Source of the DNA: Sphaerospermopsis aphanizomenoides BCCUSP55
GTDB lineage: Bacteria; Cyanobacteriota; Cyanobacteriia; Cyanobacteriales; Nostocaceae
NCBI RefSeq assembly: GCF_001586785.1
Contig: NZ_LUFH02000006.1
Location: 1 to 64,000 of the forward strand
Direction: 5' to 3'
DNA length: 64,000 bases
Shown here: positions 43,608 to 53,571 of the stretch, in pieces
Layout: each line of letters begins with the position of its first letter
Position numbering within the stretch: position 1 is the first letter of the stretch
Position numbers and translations under genes: made by a program
Notes under the pieces: model-generated
Told to the model about the DNA's origin: nothing
What the model saw: only the letters and a program-made list of their open reading frames with translations
Database searches by the model: none

Positions 43608-45500
43608 GTGCGCTCGCCTTCTCAAATCACTCTCCCACAATCGGAAAATCACAAGCACTCCCACATTTCTAAATCGTCATCTGTTACTCCCACAAGGGAA
43701 ACTGGCGGTTTTGCTTTGCTAGATAGTCTCCTTCGTCATGGCGTTGAGTATATTTTTGGTTATCCCGGTGGGGCAATTCTTCCCATTTATGATGACCTGT
43801 ATAAAGTAGAAGCAACTGGGACAATTAAGCACATTCTTGTCAGACATGAACAAGGTGCTTCCCATGCTGCTGACGGCTACGCCCGTGCTACAGGTAAAGT
43901 AGGAGTGTGTTTCGGTACTTCTGGTCCTGGGGCAACAAACCTAGTCACGGGTATTGCCACAGCTTATATGGATTCTATTCCGATGATTGTGGTGACAGGG
44001 CAAGTACCACGGGCAGCTATTGGTACAGATGCTTTCCAAGAAACAGATATTTACGGTATTACTTTACCCATTGTCAAGCATTCTTATGTAGTGCGCGACC
44101 CGAAAGACATGGCGCGGATCGTGGCTGAAGCGTTCCACATTGCCAGTACAGGTAGACCAGGACCTGTGTTGATTGATGTTCCCAAAGATGTGGCTTTAGA
44201 AGAATTTGATTATGTGCCTGTAGAACCAGGTTCAGTGAAGTTACCTGGATATCGTCCCACTGTTAAAGGCAATCCTCGACAAATCAACGCAGCAATTCAG
44301 TTGATTAGAGAAAGTCGTAAACCCTTGTTATACGTTGGTGGGGGTGCGATCGCAGCTAATGCCCACGCAGAAGTCAAACAACTGGCAGAATTATTTAATA
44401 TCCCCGTCACCACCACCTTGATGGGTATCGGTGCATTTGATGAACATCATCCCCTGTCTTTGGGAATGTTGGGAATGCACGGAACTGCTTACGCTAACTT
44501 TGCAGTGACAGATTGCGATTTGCTGATTTGTGTGGGTGCAAGATTTGATGACCGGGTAACAGGTAAATTAGATGAATTTGCCTCCCACGCTAAAGTCATT
44601 CACATCGACATTGACCCAGCGGAAGTTGGTAAAAATCGCGTTCCTGAAGTTCCTATTGTTGGTGATGTCAAGAACGTTCTCAAAGACTTATTACGTCGAT
44701 GTCAAGATGCAAATAGTAAAGCTACACCTAACCAAAATCAAGAATGGTTAAACTTAATTAACCGCTGGAAACAAGATTATCCTTTGGTTGTGCCTCATCA
44801 TCCTGACAGCATTTCTCCCCAAGAAGTAATTGTCGAAGTTGGTGGCCAAGCACCGAACGCATTTTACACCACCGATGTCGGTCAACATCAAATGTGGGCT
44901 GCACAATTTTTAAAGAACGGGCCAAGACGCTGGATCTCCAGTGCAGGTTTGGGAACAATGGGTTTCGGTGTGCCTGCGGCGATGGGTGCGAAGGTGGCTT
45001 TCCCCGATGAAGAAGTGATCTGCATTAGCGGTGATGCCAGTTTCCAAATGTGCCTGCAAGAATTGGGAACATTATCACAGTATGGCATAAATGTCAAGAC
45101 TGTGATTTTAAATAACGGCTGGCAGGGGATGGTGCGTCAATGGCAACAAGCCTTTTACGGTGAGCGTTATTCCTGCTCAAATATGGAAGTAGGGATGCCA
45201 GATATTGAACTTTTGGCTCAAGCCTACGGTATCAAAGGCATGGTTATTCGCAACCGGGAAGAGTTAGCAGATAAAATTGCCGAAATGCTGGCACATAATG
45301 GCCCGGTAATTGTCAATGTTCATGTCACCAGAGATGAAAACTGCTATCCAATGGTAGCCCCTGGTAAGAGCAACGCTCAGATGTTTGGTTTACCCAAGCC
45401 AACACCCACAGCCACAGATGAGCCTGTTTATTGCAGTCATTGTGGTACTAAAAACCCAGCCAGTCATAATTTCTGCGCTGAGTGCGGAACTAAGTTGTAA
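43608..45500 (+). CDS. ilvB: Acetolactate synthase large subunit with C-terminal zinc ribbon
   Basis: About 630 residues from GTG 43608, chosen because GAGG lies 6 nt upstream. Acetolactate synthase motifs: [13 protein letters not shown] (about 50-65), [20 protein letters not shown] (catalytic Glu), [14 protein letters not shown], and the ThDP/Mg motif [15 protein letters not shown] (about 466-480). It makes acetolactate for Val/Leu/Ile synthesis with a separate regulatory subunit. Residues about 606-630 add [19 protein letters not shown], a four-Cys zinc ribbon not found in standard IlvB. It may serve partner binding or redox control; this is inference. Confidence 0.93.
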   Translation: MRSPSQITLPQSENHKHSHISKSSSVTPTRETGGFALLDSLLRHGVEYIFGYPGGAILPIYDDLYKVEATGTIKHILVRHEQGASHAADGYARATGKVGVCFGTSGPGATNLVTGIATAYMDSIPMIVVTGQVPRAAIGTDAFQETDIYGITLPIVKHSYVVRDPKDMARIVAEAFHIASTGRPGPVLIDVPKDVALEEFDYVPVEPGSVKLPGYRPTVKGNPRQINAAIQLIRESRKPLLYVGGGAIAANAHAEVKQLAELFNIPVTTTLMGIGAFDEHHPLSLGMLGMHGTAYANFAVTDCDLLICVGARFDDRVTGKLDEFASHAKVIHIDIDPAEVGKNRVPEVPIVGDVKNVLKDLLRRCQDANSKATPNQNQEWLNLINRWKQDYPLVVPHHPDSISPQEVIVEVGGQAPNAFYTTDVGQHQMWAAQFLKNGPRRWISSAGLGTMGFGVPAAMGAKVAFPDEEVICISGDASFQMCLQELGTLSQYGINVKTVILNNGWQGMVRQWQQAFYGERYSCSNMEVGMPDIELLAQAYGIKGMVIRNREELADKIAEMLAHNGPVIVNVHVTRDENCYPMVAPGKSNAQMFGLPKPTPTATDEPVYCSHCGTKNPASHNFCAECGTKL

Positions 45501-45673
45501 GTATCAAACTTCAGATCCCTGACTTCTTGAAGAAGTTGGGGTCTCGCCTTGACTAAACCACGTTGGGGCGGGGTGTGGGGTGTGGAGTTAATGTATGAAA
45601 AAAAGTAACAGCCTCTGTGATTTTATGCAATGATTTGGGAATCTTAGAAGTTAGCTAAATCATAAGGATATTT

Positions 45674-46144
45674 ATGTCTAAATCTGAGTTGGTAAAAAGC
45701 CACAGTGAAACTTCAGTTAAGCTAGAACCAGAAGCGGCGATCGCTATTATTGGACTGTTTTCATCTGCTACAGAAGAGGAAGGCATTATTTCCACGGAAG
45801 AATACCCGTTGGACGAAATGCTAGAAGGTATTGGAGTGTTTGAAGATTACGCTGAGGAAGATTTTGACAAATTAACAGCAACAGTCAACTCCTTGATAGC
45901 ACAAGAAAAAGTAGAGAATTTAATCCCTAGTGCGATCGCATCCTTAACAAAAAAGAATTATCGTGAAACTGCCTATATCATCGCTCTATTGGTGGTGGGT
46001 ATGGAGGAAGAGATACCTGAATCAGAACAAGAGTATCTATTTGAGCTTCAGGAAGCATTAAAAATTTCCGATGAGCGAGCAGAAGAACTAATAGATGAGG
46101 TGTTTGAAGAATATGAAGATGAAGAAGAGGAGGAAGAGGAATAA
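45674..46144 (+). CDS. Acidic TerB-like protein
   Basis: Product of 156 residues. The middle (about 18-125) is helical and resembles the tellurite-resistance TerB domain, for example EAAIAIIGLFSSATEEEGIIS and NYRETAYIIALLVVGMEEEIPESEQEYLFEL. The C-terminus is an almost pure Glu/Asp run. TerB proteins bind metals and work with membrane stress complexes; the role here is unknown. A strong hairpin terminator follows. Confidence 0.7.
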   Translation: MSKSELVKSHSETSVKLEPEAAIAIIGLFSSATEEEGIISTEEYPLDEMLEGIGVFEDYAEEDFDKLTATVNSLIAQEKVENLIPSAIASLTKKNYRETAYIIALLVVGMEEEIPESEQEYLFELQEALKISDERAEELIDEVFEEYEDEEEEEEE

Positions 46145-46198
46145 TTTGTCATATCGTTTTTTTGTAGTTGCACAATAACCCAGATAAATAATTTCATG

Positions 46199-46240
46199 TA
46201 GCTCATGATTAGCATTTTTTTTGACTATCATGGGCTTTTT
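46199..46240 (+). terminator. Terminator after the TerB-like gene
   Basis: Stem GCTCATGAT/ATCATGGGC (9 bp, one G-U pair) followed by TTTTT. A run of T in the loop is also present. Confidence 0.75.
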
Positions 46241-46297
46241 GCGTGTTAAATTAAAGAGATTATTGTTGTTTCCACCATCGTCACAGAGAGAAATTTT

Positions 46298-47761
46298 ATG
46301 ATATCTAAAAGAATTTCTATTAGCTTAATACTGCTATTTGTGAGTATTCACGGTGGTGTGAACCAACAAATAGTTCAAGCACAAACTCCAGTTACACCAA
46401 CTACTACAAAATATACTTGTTCTGCTCAATTAAAATCATCTATAGATAATATAATTAACCGTCCTGTATTTAAAAGGATGCGTTGGGGAATTTTGGTAAA
46501 ACCTCTATCATCTCCACAAACACTTTACAGTCGAGATGCGGAAAAATATTTTATTCCTGCTTCTGTAACCAAGCTATTTACAACAGCAGCAGCATTGCAA
46601 AAATTAGGAAAAGATTTTCGGATGCGTACATCTATTTATCAAGAAGCTGATGGTATTTTGCGTGTTGTCGGTAGAGGAGATCCCAGTTTAAAAGATGAGC
46701 AAATGAAAATATTAGCCAAGCAACTATATCAACAAGGTATTCGTGAAGTTGATCAATTAATTGCTGATGATAGTTATTTTCAAGGTGAAATAGTTCATCC
46801 TAGTTGGCAGTGGGAAGATGTACAAGCCTATTATGGCGCACCAGTCAATAGTTTGATTTTCAATGAAAATGCTGTTTTATTAACACTTTTACCTCAAAAA
46901 ATCGGTCAACCATTACGACTACAATGGGCTGACCCCACAGAAGCATATAAATGGAAAATTGAAAATAATTCTGTTACTGTTCAAGAAAATGAACCAGGTT
47001 CTGTGGAAGTAAATCGTGATTTAAAAGGGCAGATATTAGAGATAAAGGGAAAATTAGCTGTAAATGCAAAACCAGAAATTACAGCGTTGGCAGTTTTTAA
47101 TCCGGTTCAAAATTTGCTCATAAATTTTCGGATAAATTTAGCAATGGCAGGGATTAAAGTTAAACATACATCTAGCAAAAATGGTGGTAAAAATGAACAA
47201 GAAATAGCGGCGATTGAATCTCCACCTTTATCTGATTTAGTGGGAGAAACAAATAAAAATAGTAACAATTTGTATGCTGAAGTTTTACTTAGAACACTAG
47301 CTAATAAACAACCATTAGCAAAAAATAAAACTACTGCTGATGTAGGATTGGAAGTTTTAAAATCAACTTTAACTGAATTGGGAGTTGAACCTACCAGTTA
47401 CATTTTAGTAGATGGTTCTGGGTTATCTCGTAAAAATTTAATTAGTCCAGAAGCTTTGGTACAACTTTTGCAAATTATGGATAAATCTTCCCTAGCAGAA
47501 GTGTTTCATGCTTCTTTACCTGTTGCGGGTATAAGTGGTACTTTAAAAAATCGGTTTCTTAACACATCTGCCCAGGGAATTGTCCAAGCCAAAACAGGTA
47601 CAATGATGGGTGTAGTTTCTTTATCTGGATATGTCAATGGTTCTAATTATGAACCTTTGGTTTTTAGTATTATGGTTAATCAATCGGAACAACCTACAAG
47701 TGTGGTAAGGAAAGCAATGGATGAAATTGTGGTTTTATTAGCGCAGGTGAAGCGATGTTAG
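46298..47761 (+). CDS. dacB: D-alanyl-D-alanine carboxypeptidase/endopeptidase (PBP4/DacB, S13)
   Basis: Product of 487 residues with a signal peptide (about 1-28). Penicillin-binding motifs: SxxK in PASVTKLFT (about 87-95), SxN in NSNNLYAE (about 330) and KTG in AKTGTMMG (about 434-441). The extra domain between the first two motifs is typical of class C low-molecular-mass PBPs. The enzyme trims and opens peptidoglycan cross-links in the periplasm. The gene has its own leader after the preceding terminator. Confidence 0.92.
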   Translation: MISKRISISLILLFVSIHGGVNQQIVQAQTPVTPTTTKYTCSAQLKSSIDNIINRPVFKRMRWGILVKPLSSPQTLYSRDAEKYFIPASVTKLFTTAAALQKLGKDFRMRTSIYQEADGILRVVGRGDPSLKDEQMKILAKQLYQQGIREVDQLIADDSYFQGEIVHPSWQWEDVQAYYGAPVNSLIFNENAVLLTLLPQKIGQPLRLQWADPTEAYKWKIENNSVTVQENEPGSVEVNRDLKGQILEIKGKLAVNAKPEITALAVFNPVQNLLINFRINLAMAGIKVKHTSSKNGGKNEQEIAAIESPPLSDLVGETNKNSNNLYAEVLLRTLANKQPLAKNKTTADVGLEVLKSTLTELGVEPTSYILVDGSGLSRKNLISPEALVQLLQIMDKSSLAEVFHASLPVAGISGTLKNRFLNTSAQGIVQAKTGTMMGVVSLSGYVNGSNYEPLVFSIMVNQSEQPTSVVRKAMDEIVVLLAQVKRC

Positions 47762-48007
47762 TTTTATGTATGTCGTGAAAGGACTATCTCATTATAGTTT
47801 GCTTTTGTAAATTGCTTTATTTTCTAAAAAAAATAACAAAAAAATAACAAAGATATATTATAAAGGCAATTATGTACTCTAGCTTCAGTTGAATGTTAAT
47901 CTTAGGTTAGAGAATTTTTAGAAAATAGGAGTAAATGATTGCTTTTTGTTACTCTATTAATCAAATACTTAAGTTTTTACTAGACTAAATCTATACTGGA
48001 GATATTT

Positions 48008-49195
48008 ATGACTCTTAAACTCATATCGGCAAAAATCAAAAATTTTAAAAGCTTGGGAGATGTCGATTTAAATTTCCGAGATTTAACAATTCTAGTAGGA
48101 GCTAATGCTAGTGGTAAATCTAATTCTTTAGAAGCTCTAGGTTTTCTTAATAGACTTTTGATGGCTACAAAGCTACCTCCTATAGAGTATATGGATAGAA
48201 TTTTAAGAGTTGATCAAAAACAAATATTTTATGAAATTACTATAGAAGATGATGAAAATAATAAAGCAGAATATAGTATTTCAGTAAGTGTCAATGAAAA
48301 TAATACTTTAATTGATAAAGAGTATCTTTTAGTCAACGGAATTGAAGTAATTAATATTAATAATGGCAAAGGAATAGTAAATGATGAAAATGGCGAAAAT
48401 TCTCAAACATACCAATCAGATTCTGATGGTGATGGACTAGCATTAACAGATGCAGGTAAATATGGTAATAAACCGTTTACTAAAAAGTTGGCAAGCTATA
48501 TCAAAGATTGGAAATTTTATGATGTAGATCCTGATAGTGTCAGAATCTATCCTAGAATTCAAAAGAGAACTATAATTTATAAATCTGTACAAGGTGATGA
48601 AATAATACCTAGCCTTAATCCCAACGCTAGTAAAGCTCAAGAAATTCTACAGTATTGGGCTAAACATGATAAAAATAAATTTGATGAAATCAGTCAAGAA
48701 CTATATGACTGTCTCAACATTAGGTTAGATATAGTTGAAGAAAAAGATGAAAAGCCACTGATTACAGTGCTTGAAGAAGATGGTAAAAAAATAGCCTTAT
48801 CTAATATGTCAGATGGTACTTTGAGATTGATAGCTTATTTTATCCTGCTTTATCAATCTGATGTTCCATCTCTTATTGGTATTGAAGAACCTGAGAGAAA
48901 TTTTCATCCTGGTATTTTACAAGATATTGCTGATATGATCAAAAGGTTATCCAAGAGAACACAAGTTATTTTTACAACTCATAGTTCTCAATTACTTGAT
49001 TGTTTTTCTCCAGAGGAAATATCATCTGACATTTCGGTAATTCTTTTAAGTCAGAAAGGAGAAATTGGCACAAAAGCTTGTCTACTGGATAGATTAGCAG
49101 CAAGCCGAGATGATTTTTCAGATTGGATGAATGATTTTGGATTAGGTAGTGCAATTTATCATAGTCACTTAATTGAAGAAATTTTTGCTGGTTAA
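48008..49195 (+). CDS. AAA (AAA_21/RecF-like) ATPase of a two-gene cassette
   Basis: Product of 395 residues. Walker A is GANASGKS (31-38) after the KIKNFKSLGDVDLNF start typical of SMC/RecF-type ATPases. The signature LSNMSDGTLRLIAYFILL (about 258-275), Walker B IGIEEPERNFHP (about 292-303) and H-loop IFTTHSSQLLDC follow. Such stand-alone ATPases pair with a nuclease in several phage-defence systems (OLD, PARIS and AbiL-like). The next gene begins one base after this stop, so the two are surely co-translated. Substrate and trigger are unknown. Confidence 0.85.
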   Translation: MTLKLISAKIKNFKSLGDVDLNFRDLTILVGANASGKSNSLEALGFLNRLLMATKLPPIEYMDRILRVDQKQIFYEITIEDDENNKAEYSISVSVNENNTLIDKEYLLVNGIEVININNGKGIVNDENGENSQTYQSDSDGDGLALTDAGKYGNKPFTKKLASYIKDWKFYDVDPDSVRIYPRIQKRTIIYKSVQGDEIIPSLNPNASKAQEILQYWAKHDKNKFDEISQELYDCLNIRLDIVEEKDEKPLITVLEEDGKKIALSNMSDGTLRLIAYFILLYQSDVPSLIGIEEPERNFHPGILQDIADMIKRLSKRTQVIFTTHSSQLLDCFSPEEISSDISVILLSQKGEIGTKACLLDRLAASRDDFSDWMNDFGLGSAIYHSHLIEEIFAG

Positions 49196-49196
49196 T

Positions 49197-49916
49197 ATGC
49201 CAAGTGTTCGTCTTTGGGTGCCGGAATCCGATTATGATCGGGATGCAGTTTACTGTATTGCTAATAAAATAGTCATTTTTTATGGTCGTAATGATATAAA
49301 GATCACAATTGGCTCTAAACAAGGCTTTAATACAGCCATACATCCAAAAAATAAAGATGGTTTAAAGAAGGCAGTAAACAGTTACTTAAAAAATGATGAT
49401 TTAGTAATATTTCTTTTAGATTCAGATGGTAGACAATCCCAATCTCAAAGACGCAACGAAAAAAATTCTTTATTTAATCGAATTGAAGAGGTTGTTAACT
49501 CATTTGAAGGCAGAGTGAAATTTTTTCCGATGGTTCAAGAACTTGAAGCTTGGCTATTAGTTGATTGTTTAGGTATATGCTGCTACTTTACAAAAAATGC
49601 TGATAATCGAAAGAATAAAGAATGGATCAGATTTGCTAATAGTAAACAACGTGGCCAAACAGATTTGATAGCAGAAGCTGAAGCAGGGGGAAATGGTGCA
49701 AAAGAATGTTTGACGGAGTTATCAAACCAAATCTTAATTAAGAGCAATCCTCATCTTAAAGATAAACTTAAAAATTTAGAAGAAAGGAAATATCAAGAAA
49801 GTCAATCATTTAAAATTGCTGAATATATTGAGATTAATCATCAAACTCTAAACAAGAATCAATCATTGCTAGAATTTTCCCAATGCTTACAACAATTAGC
49901 TAATGGTCAACAATAA
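49197..49916 (+). CDS. DUF4276-like protein paired with the AAA ATPase
   Basis: About 239 residues from ATG 49197, one base after the ATPase stop; a frame from 49173 would overlap and is less likely. The sequence shows an acidic patch LVIFLLDSDGRQ (about 67-78) after an N-terminal strand, and a central FFPMVQELEAWLL (about 109-121), resembling DUF4276/TOPRIM-like proteins that follow such ATPases. The Glu and DxD residues could bind metal. A nuclease role is inference from the pairing, not proven by motif. Confidence 0.68.
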   Translation: MPSVRLWVPESDYDRDAVYCIANKIVIFYGRNDIKITIGSKQGFNTAIHPKNKDGLKKAVNSYLKNDDLVIFLLDSDGRQSQSQRRNEKNSLFNRIEEVVNSFEGRVKFFPMVQELEAWLLVDCLGICCYFTKNADNRKNKEWIRFANSKQRGQTDLIAEAEAGGNGAKECLTELSNQILIKSNPHLKDKLKNLEERKYQESQSFKIAEYIEINHQTLNKNQSLLEFSQCLQQLANGQQ

Positions 49917-50004
49917 TCTTACCCCAAATTATGCCAACAAATTATGTAAAAATTTGGGGATATTCTTCCTTATCTTCCTTACGTAAAAACCCTCAAACTA
50001 ACAA

Positions 50005-50667
50005 CTACAACAAACCCCGATAACGAATAAAAATCAAAACCACAGCCCAAGAACCTAACGCCACCTTCACAGCAACGATAATATTTAATATCGGCAAAAT
50101 TCCCCCACTAAATAATGCTCCTAACTCGCCATGTGGTAACTCGAACCCGGACAAAGTTATCACTGATAAAACGATAAAAACCAACACTGAAACCTTCTCC
50201 CAAGCAGCAGCGTGCCAACGTTGGTAAATATCCTGCATCCATTGATAGGATGAAGTAATTGCTATTAATCCTATCGCTGTTCCACCAGCTACACCCGCAG
50301 CAAAACCACCACCAGGACTTAAATGTCCTCTAATTGCTAATTCTATACCTACTAACGCTGCAATTGTCGCACCCAAACGAGCTAAAATTATGGATGGTTG
50401 ATCTTTGAATTGATAAATAGTGCAGGATGGATTTTCATTAGCTAATAAAAAATTACATCCCAGAATCGCAATAGTAAATACAATCACTTCAAAGATTGTG
50501 TCATAAAGGCGATTTCTGAAAATAATCCCTGATACCGCATTAACAACACCACTTTCCCTAACTACTGTTTCCGTGATAGAAATATCTGGTAAGTCAGATG
50601 CTGACTCAGGCATAATCAGCATTTTTACAAACAAAGCTATTCCAGCTAAAATGTAAACCCATTTCAT
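50005..50667 (-). CDS. mrpB: Mrp antiporter subunit B
   Basis: Product of 220 residues. An N-terminal part with two helices (about 1-90) precedes the MnhB core (RLGATIAALVGIELAIRGHLSPGGGFAAGVAGG, about 122-160). It is the last gene of a seven-gene minus-strand operon, and its start overlaps the stop of the DUF4040 subunit by 4 bp. MrpB is one of the membrane subunits of the Na+/H+ antiporter needed for salt and alkaline tolerance and, in cyanobacteria, linked to inorganic carbon use. Confidence 0.88.
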   Translation of the reverse strand: MKWVYILAGIALFVKMLIMPESASDLPDISITETVVRESGVVNAVSGIIFRNRLYDTIFEVIVFTIAILGCNFLLANENPSCTIYQFKDQPSIILARLGATIAALVGIELAIRGHLSPGGGFAAGVAGGTAIGLIAITSSYQWMQDIYQRWHAAAWEKVSVLVFIVLSVITLSGFELPHGELGALFSGGILPILNIIVAVKVALGSWAVVLIFIRYRGLL

Positions 50668-51230
50668 GTATGCTTCTCTCCTGAATCTGAAACATTGACA
50701 TAGTTTAAACTTGTGTTTTGTGATGAAATTTCACTTTCAATAATGTTATAAATGCGCTGTACTCTAATCGCAGTTTGGTAAGTTTCCTGTGTTTGATTAT
50801 TTGCTGTTAATGGCGCACAGGTAGCATGAACTTCTTTTTCCGTTAACGCCTTTTGCAAACACTGGTTACTGTTATAAGGTACGAGTTCTAAACGCATATA
50901 ATGTTTTTTGAAAATGCTGCGAAAGTCGTTGATAAGTTCTTGAAAATTGCTATCTTGATTTTTTTCTATTAATTGATTTTCAATCACACCTAAACGCAAA
51001 ACTAAGGATGAACGAACAGCAATTGCATAGAGGGCAATAGATAACATTGTTCCCATTAATGCTTCTGTTAAAGCCACATCTGCCGCCCCTAAAACTGCAT
51101 CTACCATCGCCGCTATTGCACCCAAAACCCCACGCAGAATTAAGGCGTGATAAGGGTTAACTTGAGTTACTAACATCCCCGCAGTTAGAGGTAACAAAGC
51201 AATAATTATATAGAGATAAGAATCATTCAT
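50664..51230 (-). CDS. mrpA: Mrp antiporter small MrpA-type (DUF4040) subunit
   Basis: About 188 residues from the ATG at 51230, chosen because it fits the membrane start MNDSYLYIIIALLPLTAG and overlaps the mrpG stop by 8 bp. The DUF4040 block LGAADVALTEALMGTMLSIALYAIAVR (about 46-74) equals the C-terminal part of large MrpA/MbhD. The NuoL-like body of MrpA is not here, as in other cyanobacterial Mrp operons. A soluble C-terminal region of about 100 residues follows. Confidence 0.78.
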   Translation of the reverse strand: MNDSYLYIIIALLPLTAGMLVTQVNPYHALILRGVLGAIAAMVDAVLGAADVALTEALMGTMLSIALYAIAVRSSLVLRLGVIENQLIEKNQDSNFQELINDFRSIFKKHYMRLELVPYNSNQCLQKALTEKEVHATCAPLTANNQTQETYQTAIRVQRIYNIIESEISSQNTSLNYVNVSDSGEKHT

Positions 51231-51501
51231 TTTTTGCCTCTTGAGTTGAACAATATGCGATGACATAACCAAGCATGGTATTCCAAATTGCTAAGGAAAT
51301 AAGTCCTAAAATCAGTAATGGCCATTCGCTGGGTATTTTCATTAAAAGTCCAACGATAATCAACATTGAACCCAGAGTATCTGTCACCGAAAGACCATGT
51401 AATTTGAATAATACTGATCTATTGCTGACTAAATGAGAAGTACCCCAAAACCAGAAAAATAAGCCTATGCCTATCAAGGTATAACTAATAATAGTAATCA
51501 T
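51223..51501 (-). CDS. mrpG: Mrp antiporter subunit G
   Basis: Product of 92 residues with three membrane helices. The phrase RSVLFKLHGLSVTDTLGSMLIIVGLLMK (about 29-56) is the MnhG/PhaG hallmark. It overlaps mrpF by 4 bp and the following subunit by 8 bp, so translation is coupled along the operon. Confidence 0.87.
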   Translation of the reverse strand: MITIISYTLIGIGLFFWFWGTSHLVSNRSVLFKLHGLSVTDTLGSMLIIVGLLMKIPSEWPLLILGLISLAIWNTMLGYVIAYCSTQEAKNE

Positions 51502-51755
51502 GCTTCATTTAACCTTCTTAAAATATGTGCTAATAACATGAAGCCGGCATTGCCAACACTCAACATAATTGCGGCTACTACACCTATCATCCAATCATCA
51601 CGCAAAACGGAAATGACTAAAATTATGATGGCTGATTTGCTAGAAGCACTGCCAAAAGCTAACATTTTCTGCCAAGTATCATCTGTTTTCCAAGCTTCAT
51701 AAATGGGGATAAGTAAAGCTGCAATCATGGCGATTAAAACTATTTCTAAATTCAT
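51498..51755 (-). CDS. mrpF: Mrp antiporter subunit F
   Basis: Product of 85 residues with three short membrane helices. The sequence PIYEAWKTDDTWQKMLAFGSASSKSAIIILVIS resembles the MnhF family. Gap to mrpE is 2 bp. Confidence 0.82.
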   Translation of the reverse strand: MNLEIVLIAMIAALLIPIYEAWKTDDTWQKMLAFGSASSKSAIIILVISVLRDDWMIGVVAAIMLSVGNAGFMLLAHILRRLNEA

Positions 51756-51757
51756 GA

Positions 51758-52156
51758 TTATCTACCCCTGGGTTTAATGTAGTGGACTTCATAAGAACCT
51801 TCTTCTTCGTGGTGTCTTACAACTATGGTTTTAGGTGTAAAAGTAATCAGAAATATATCTATGAAAACTAGAAGAGGAGAACGCTTCAGCTTCACTGTTT
51901 CCATGATAATTTCTTCTTGATTATGGGGACGCAAGATAATTTCAAATGCCTCCTTAAAAGCTACAGGAATAGCAACAAAAATTTGACTGCTCACCTTAAA
52001 CCATTCTGTTAATTTTTCTCTTGATGTGTAACCACGTGGTAAGATAAGGGCAATTGTTACGCCGATGATAATATTTATCAAACTCACATCAGAAGTGAGT
52101 AAAAACCAAATTGTTAATCTTAATATTAAATGTCCAATCATGCTAATACCATCCAA
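51758..52156 (-). CDS. mrpE: Mrp antiporter subunit E
   Basis: Product of 132 residues. Two N-terminal hydrophobic stretches and the MnhE phrases FLLTSDVSLINIIIGVTIALILPRG and FITFTPKTIVV are visible. The C-terminal soluble part ends HEEEGSYEVHYIKPRGR, as in the family. Its start overlaps mrpD by 19 bp. Confidence 0.86.
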   Translation of the reverse strand: MDGISMIGHLILRLTIWFLLTSDVSLINIIIGVTIALILPRGYTSREKLTEWFKVSSQIFVAIPVAFKEAFEIILRPHNQEEIIMETVKLKRSPLLVFIDIFLITFTPKTIVVRHHEEEGSYEVHYIKPRGR

Positions 52157-53571
52157 AACAGCAATATTAAAGTTAGACTCATGACACCAACCAAATGCTC
52201 AAATTTCTCCCATACACGGGGTATATATATTGCTAACTGTTTGAAAATCAAATGATATGCTAACCAACCAGCGGCGATAGTTATAATGGCTTTGAGAATA
52301 TCCGCAGTATTATAAGCCTGTAAATAGACTACATTTGCCGCAAATAAACCAGTGATTAAGAATATTACTGCTACCCAAAAACCGGGTTTTGCTTGCTGTT
52401 CATCATCTTTTTTATGGGGTAAAAAGATGAATTTAGCAAAGGATATGGCTGTACCTACTGCTGCCACATTCATGGCTATAAACTGCCAAGAAACTAAATT
52501 TTTCATGGTTAACACCTTTGCCCCAAAACCTGCCAACAAAGGAAAACCAGAAATTGATAAACTAGCTATCACTAAGGGTATCCAAATTGTTGTGTTAATA
52601 GATTTATATTGCAGTTCTTTAAAATTGCGACTGGGTAAAGAACCCGCAGTCAAAAATAAAGATGATTTTACTAATCCATGGGTGAGTGTATAAAAACCAC
52701 CTACTGCTGGTGCAGCCAAAATAAAGCCTAACTGGGATATGGTATGAAAAGCCAACATCCGTTTTGTGTCTTTTTCTAAAACGGCATAGGATACACCCAT
52801 TAAAGCTGTTCCTACACCTAAAATTATGACGATATTATTAATTTCTTCAGAAAGAAATGCACAACGTAATAAAGGTAAAACACTGGCTTTAACAACAATA
52901 CCTGAAAGTAAGGCAGAAACTGGTGTTTCTGATTCTGAATGTGTTAAAGGTAGCCATAAACCGGAGACAAAAATTCCAGCTTTAACTAATAGTCCGAGAA
53001 AAATTAATGCTAATGCTTCCGGTGGTGAACCTTTTAAACTTGCAAAACTAAAAGAATGATTTGTTTGATAAGCCAGCACTGCACCAACCAGATAAAATAA
53101 CATGGCTACATTGCTAACAAAAAGATAGCGTAAGCCTACCCAAATTGAGCGATCGCTACGGGAATATGCAATTAATAAAAAAGCAGCAATCCCACTTACT
53201 TCTAAGGCTACGTATAAACTGACGAAATCTGCACAGACAAAAGCAGCATTTAAGCTACCATGCACAAGCAGAGTTTGAGCATAGAAAAAAGCGTTTTTAT
53301 CACTACTCCAACAGTAGAAAACAACAGCAGCCGTCACCAAAGCATTGGTTAAAATAAAGTAGCCACTTAACTGATCAGCTTCTAAAGTCACACCGAAACT
53401 ATCCAGTAAATTCAGTTTTATCGGTGATGGTTCTAGAAATAGTTGTATAGCATAAGCTGCTGAAGCAATTGTTCCCCACAATGCCAAATGTCGGTTAAGT
53501 TGGGGAACTAAAAAAATGATGAACCCTAGAAAAAATGGGATGCCAATCCAAGCAATGGTAATTGTATTCAT
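52138..53571 (-). CDS. mrpD: Mrp antiporter subunit D (NuoM-like)
   Basis: Product of 477 residues with about 13 membrane helices. The proton-channel family shared with NuoL/M/N and NdhD/F is recognised by LYVALEVSGIAAFLLIAYSRSD (about 115-137, with the key Glu) and by HTISQLGFILAAPAVGG and THGLVKSSLFLTAGSL (His-Lys) in the second half. It is one of the ion-translocating subunits. It overlaps mrpC by 4 bp. Confidence 0.9.
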   Translation of the reverse strand: MNTITIAWIGIPFFLGFIIFLVPQLNRHLALWGTIASAAYAIQLFLEPSPIKLNLLDSFGVTLEADQLSGYFILTNALVTAAVVFYCWSSDKNAFFYAQTLLVHGSLNAAFVCADFVSLYVALEVSGIAAFLLIAYSRSDRSIWVGLRYLFVSNVAMLFYLVGAVLAYQTNHSFSFASLKGSPPEALALIFLGLLVKAGIFVSGLWLPLTHSESETPVSALLSGIVVKASVLPLLRCAFLSEEINNIVIILGVGTALMGVSYAVLEKDTKRMLAFHTISQLGFILAAPAVGGFYTLTHGLVKSSLFLTAGSLPSRNFKELQYKSINTTIWIPLVIASLSISGFPLLAGFGAKVLTMKNLVSWQFIAMNVAAVGTAISFAKFIFLPHKKDDEQQAKPGFWVAVIFLITGLFAANVVYLQAYNTADILKAIITIAAGWLAYHLIFKQLAIYIPRVWEKFEHLVGVMSLTLILLFWMVLA

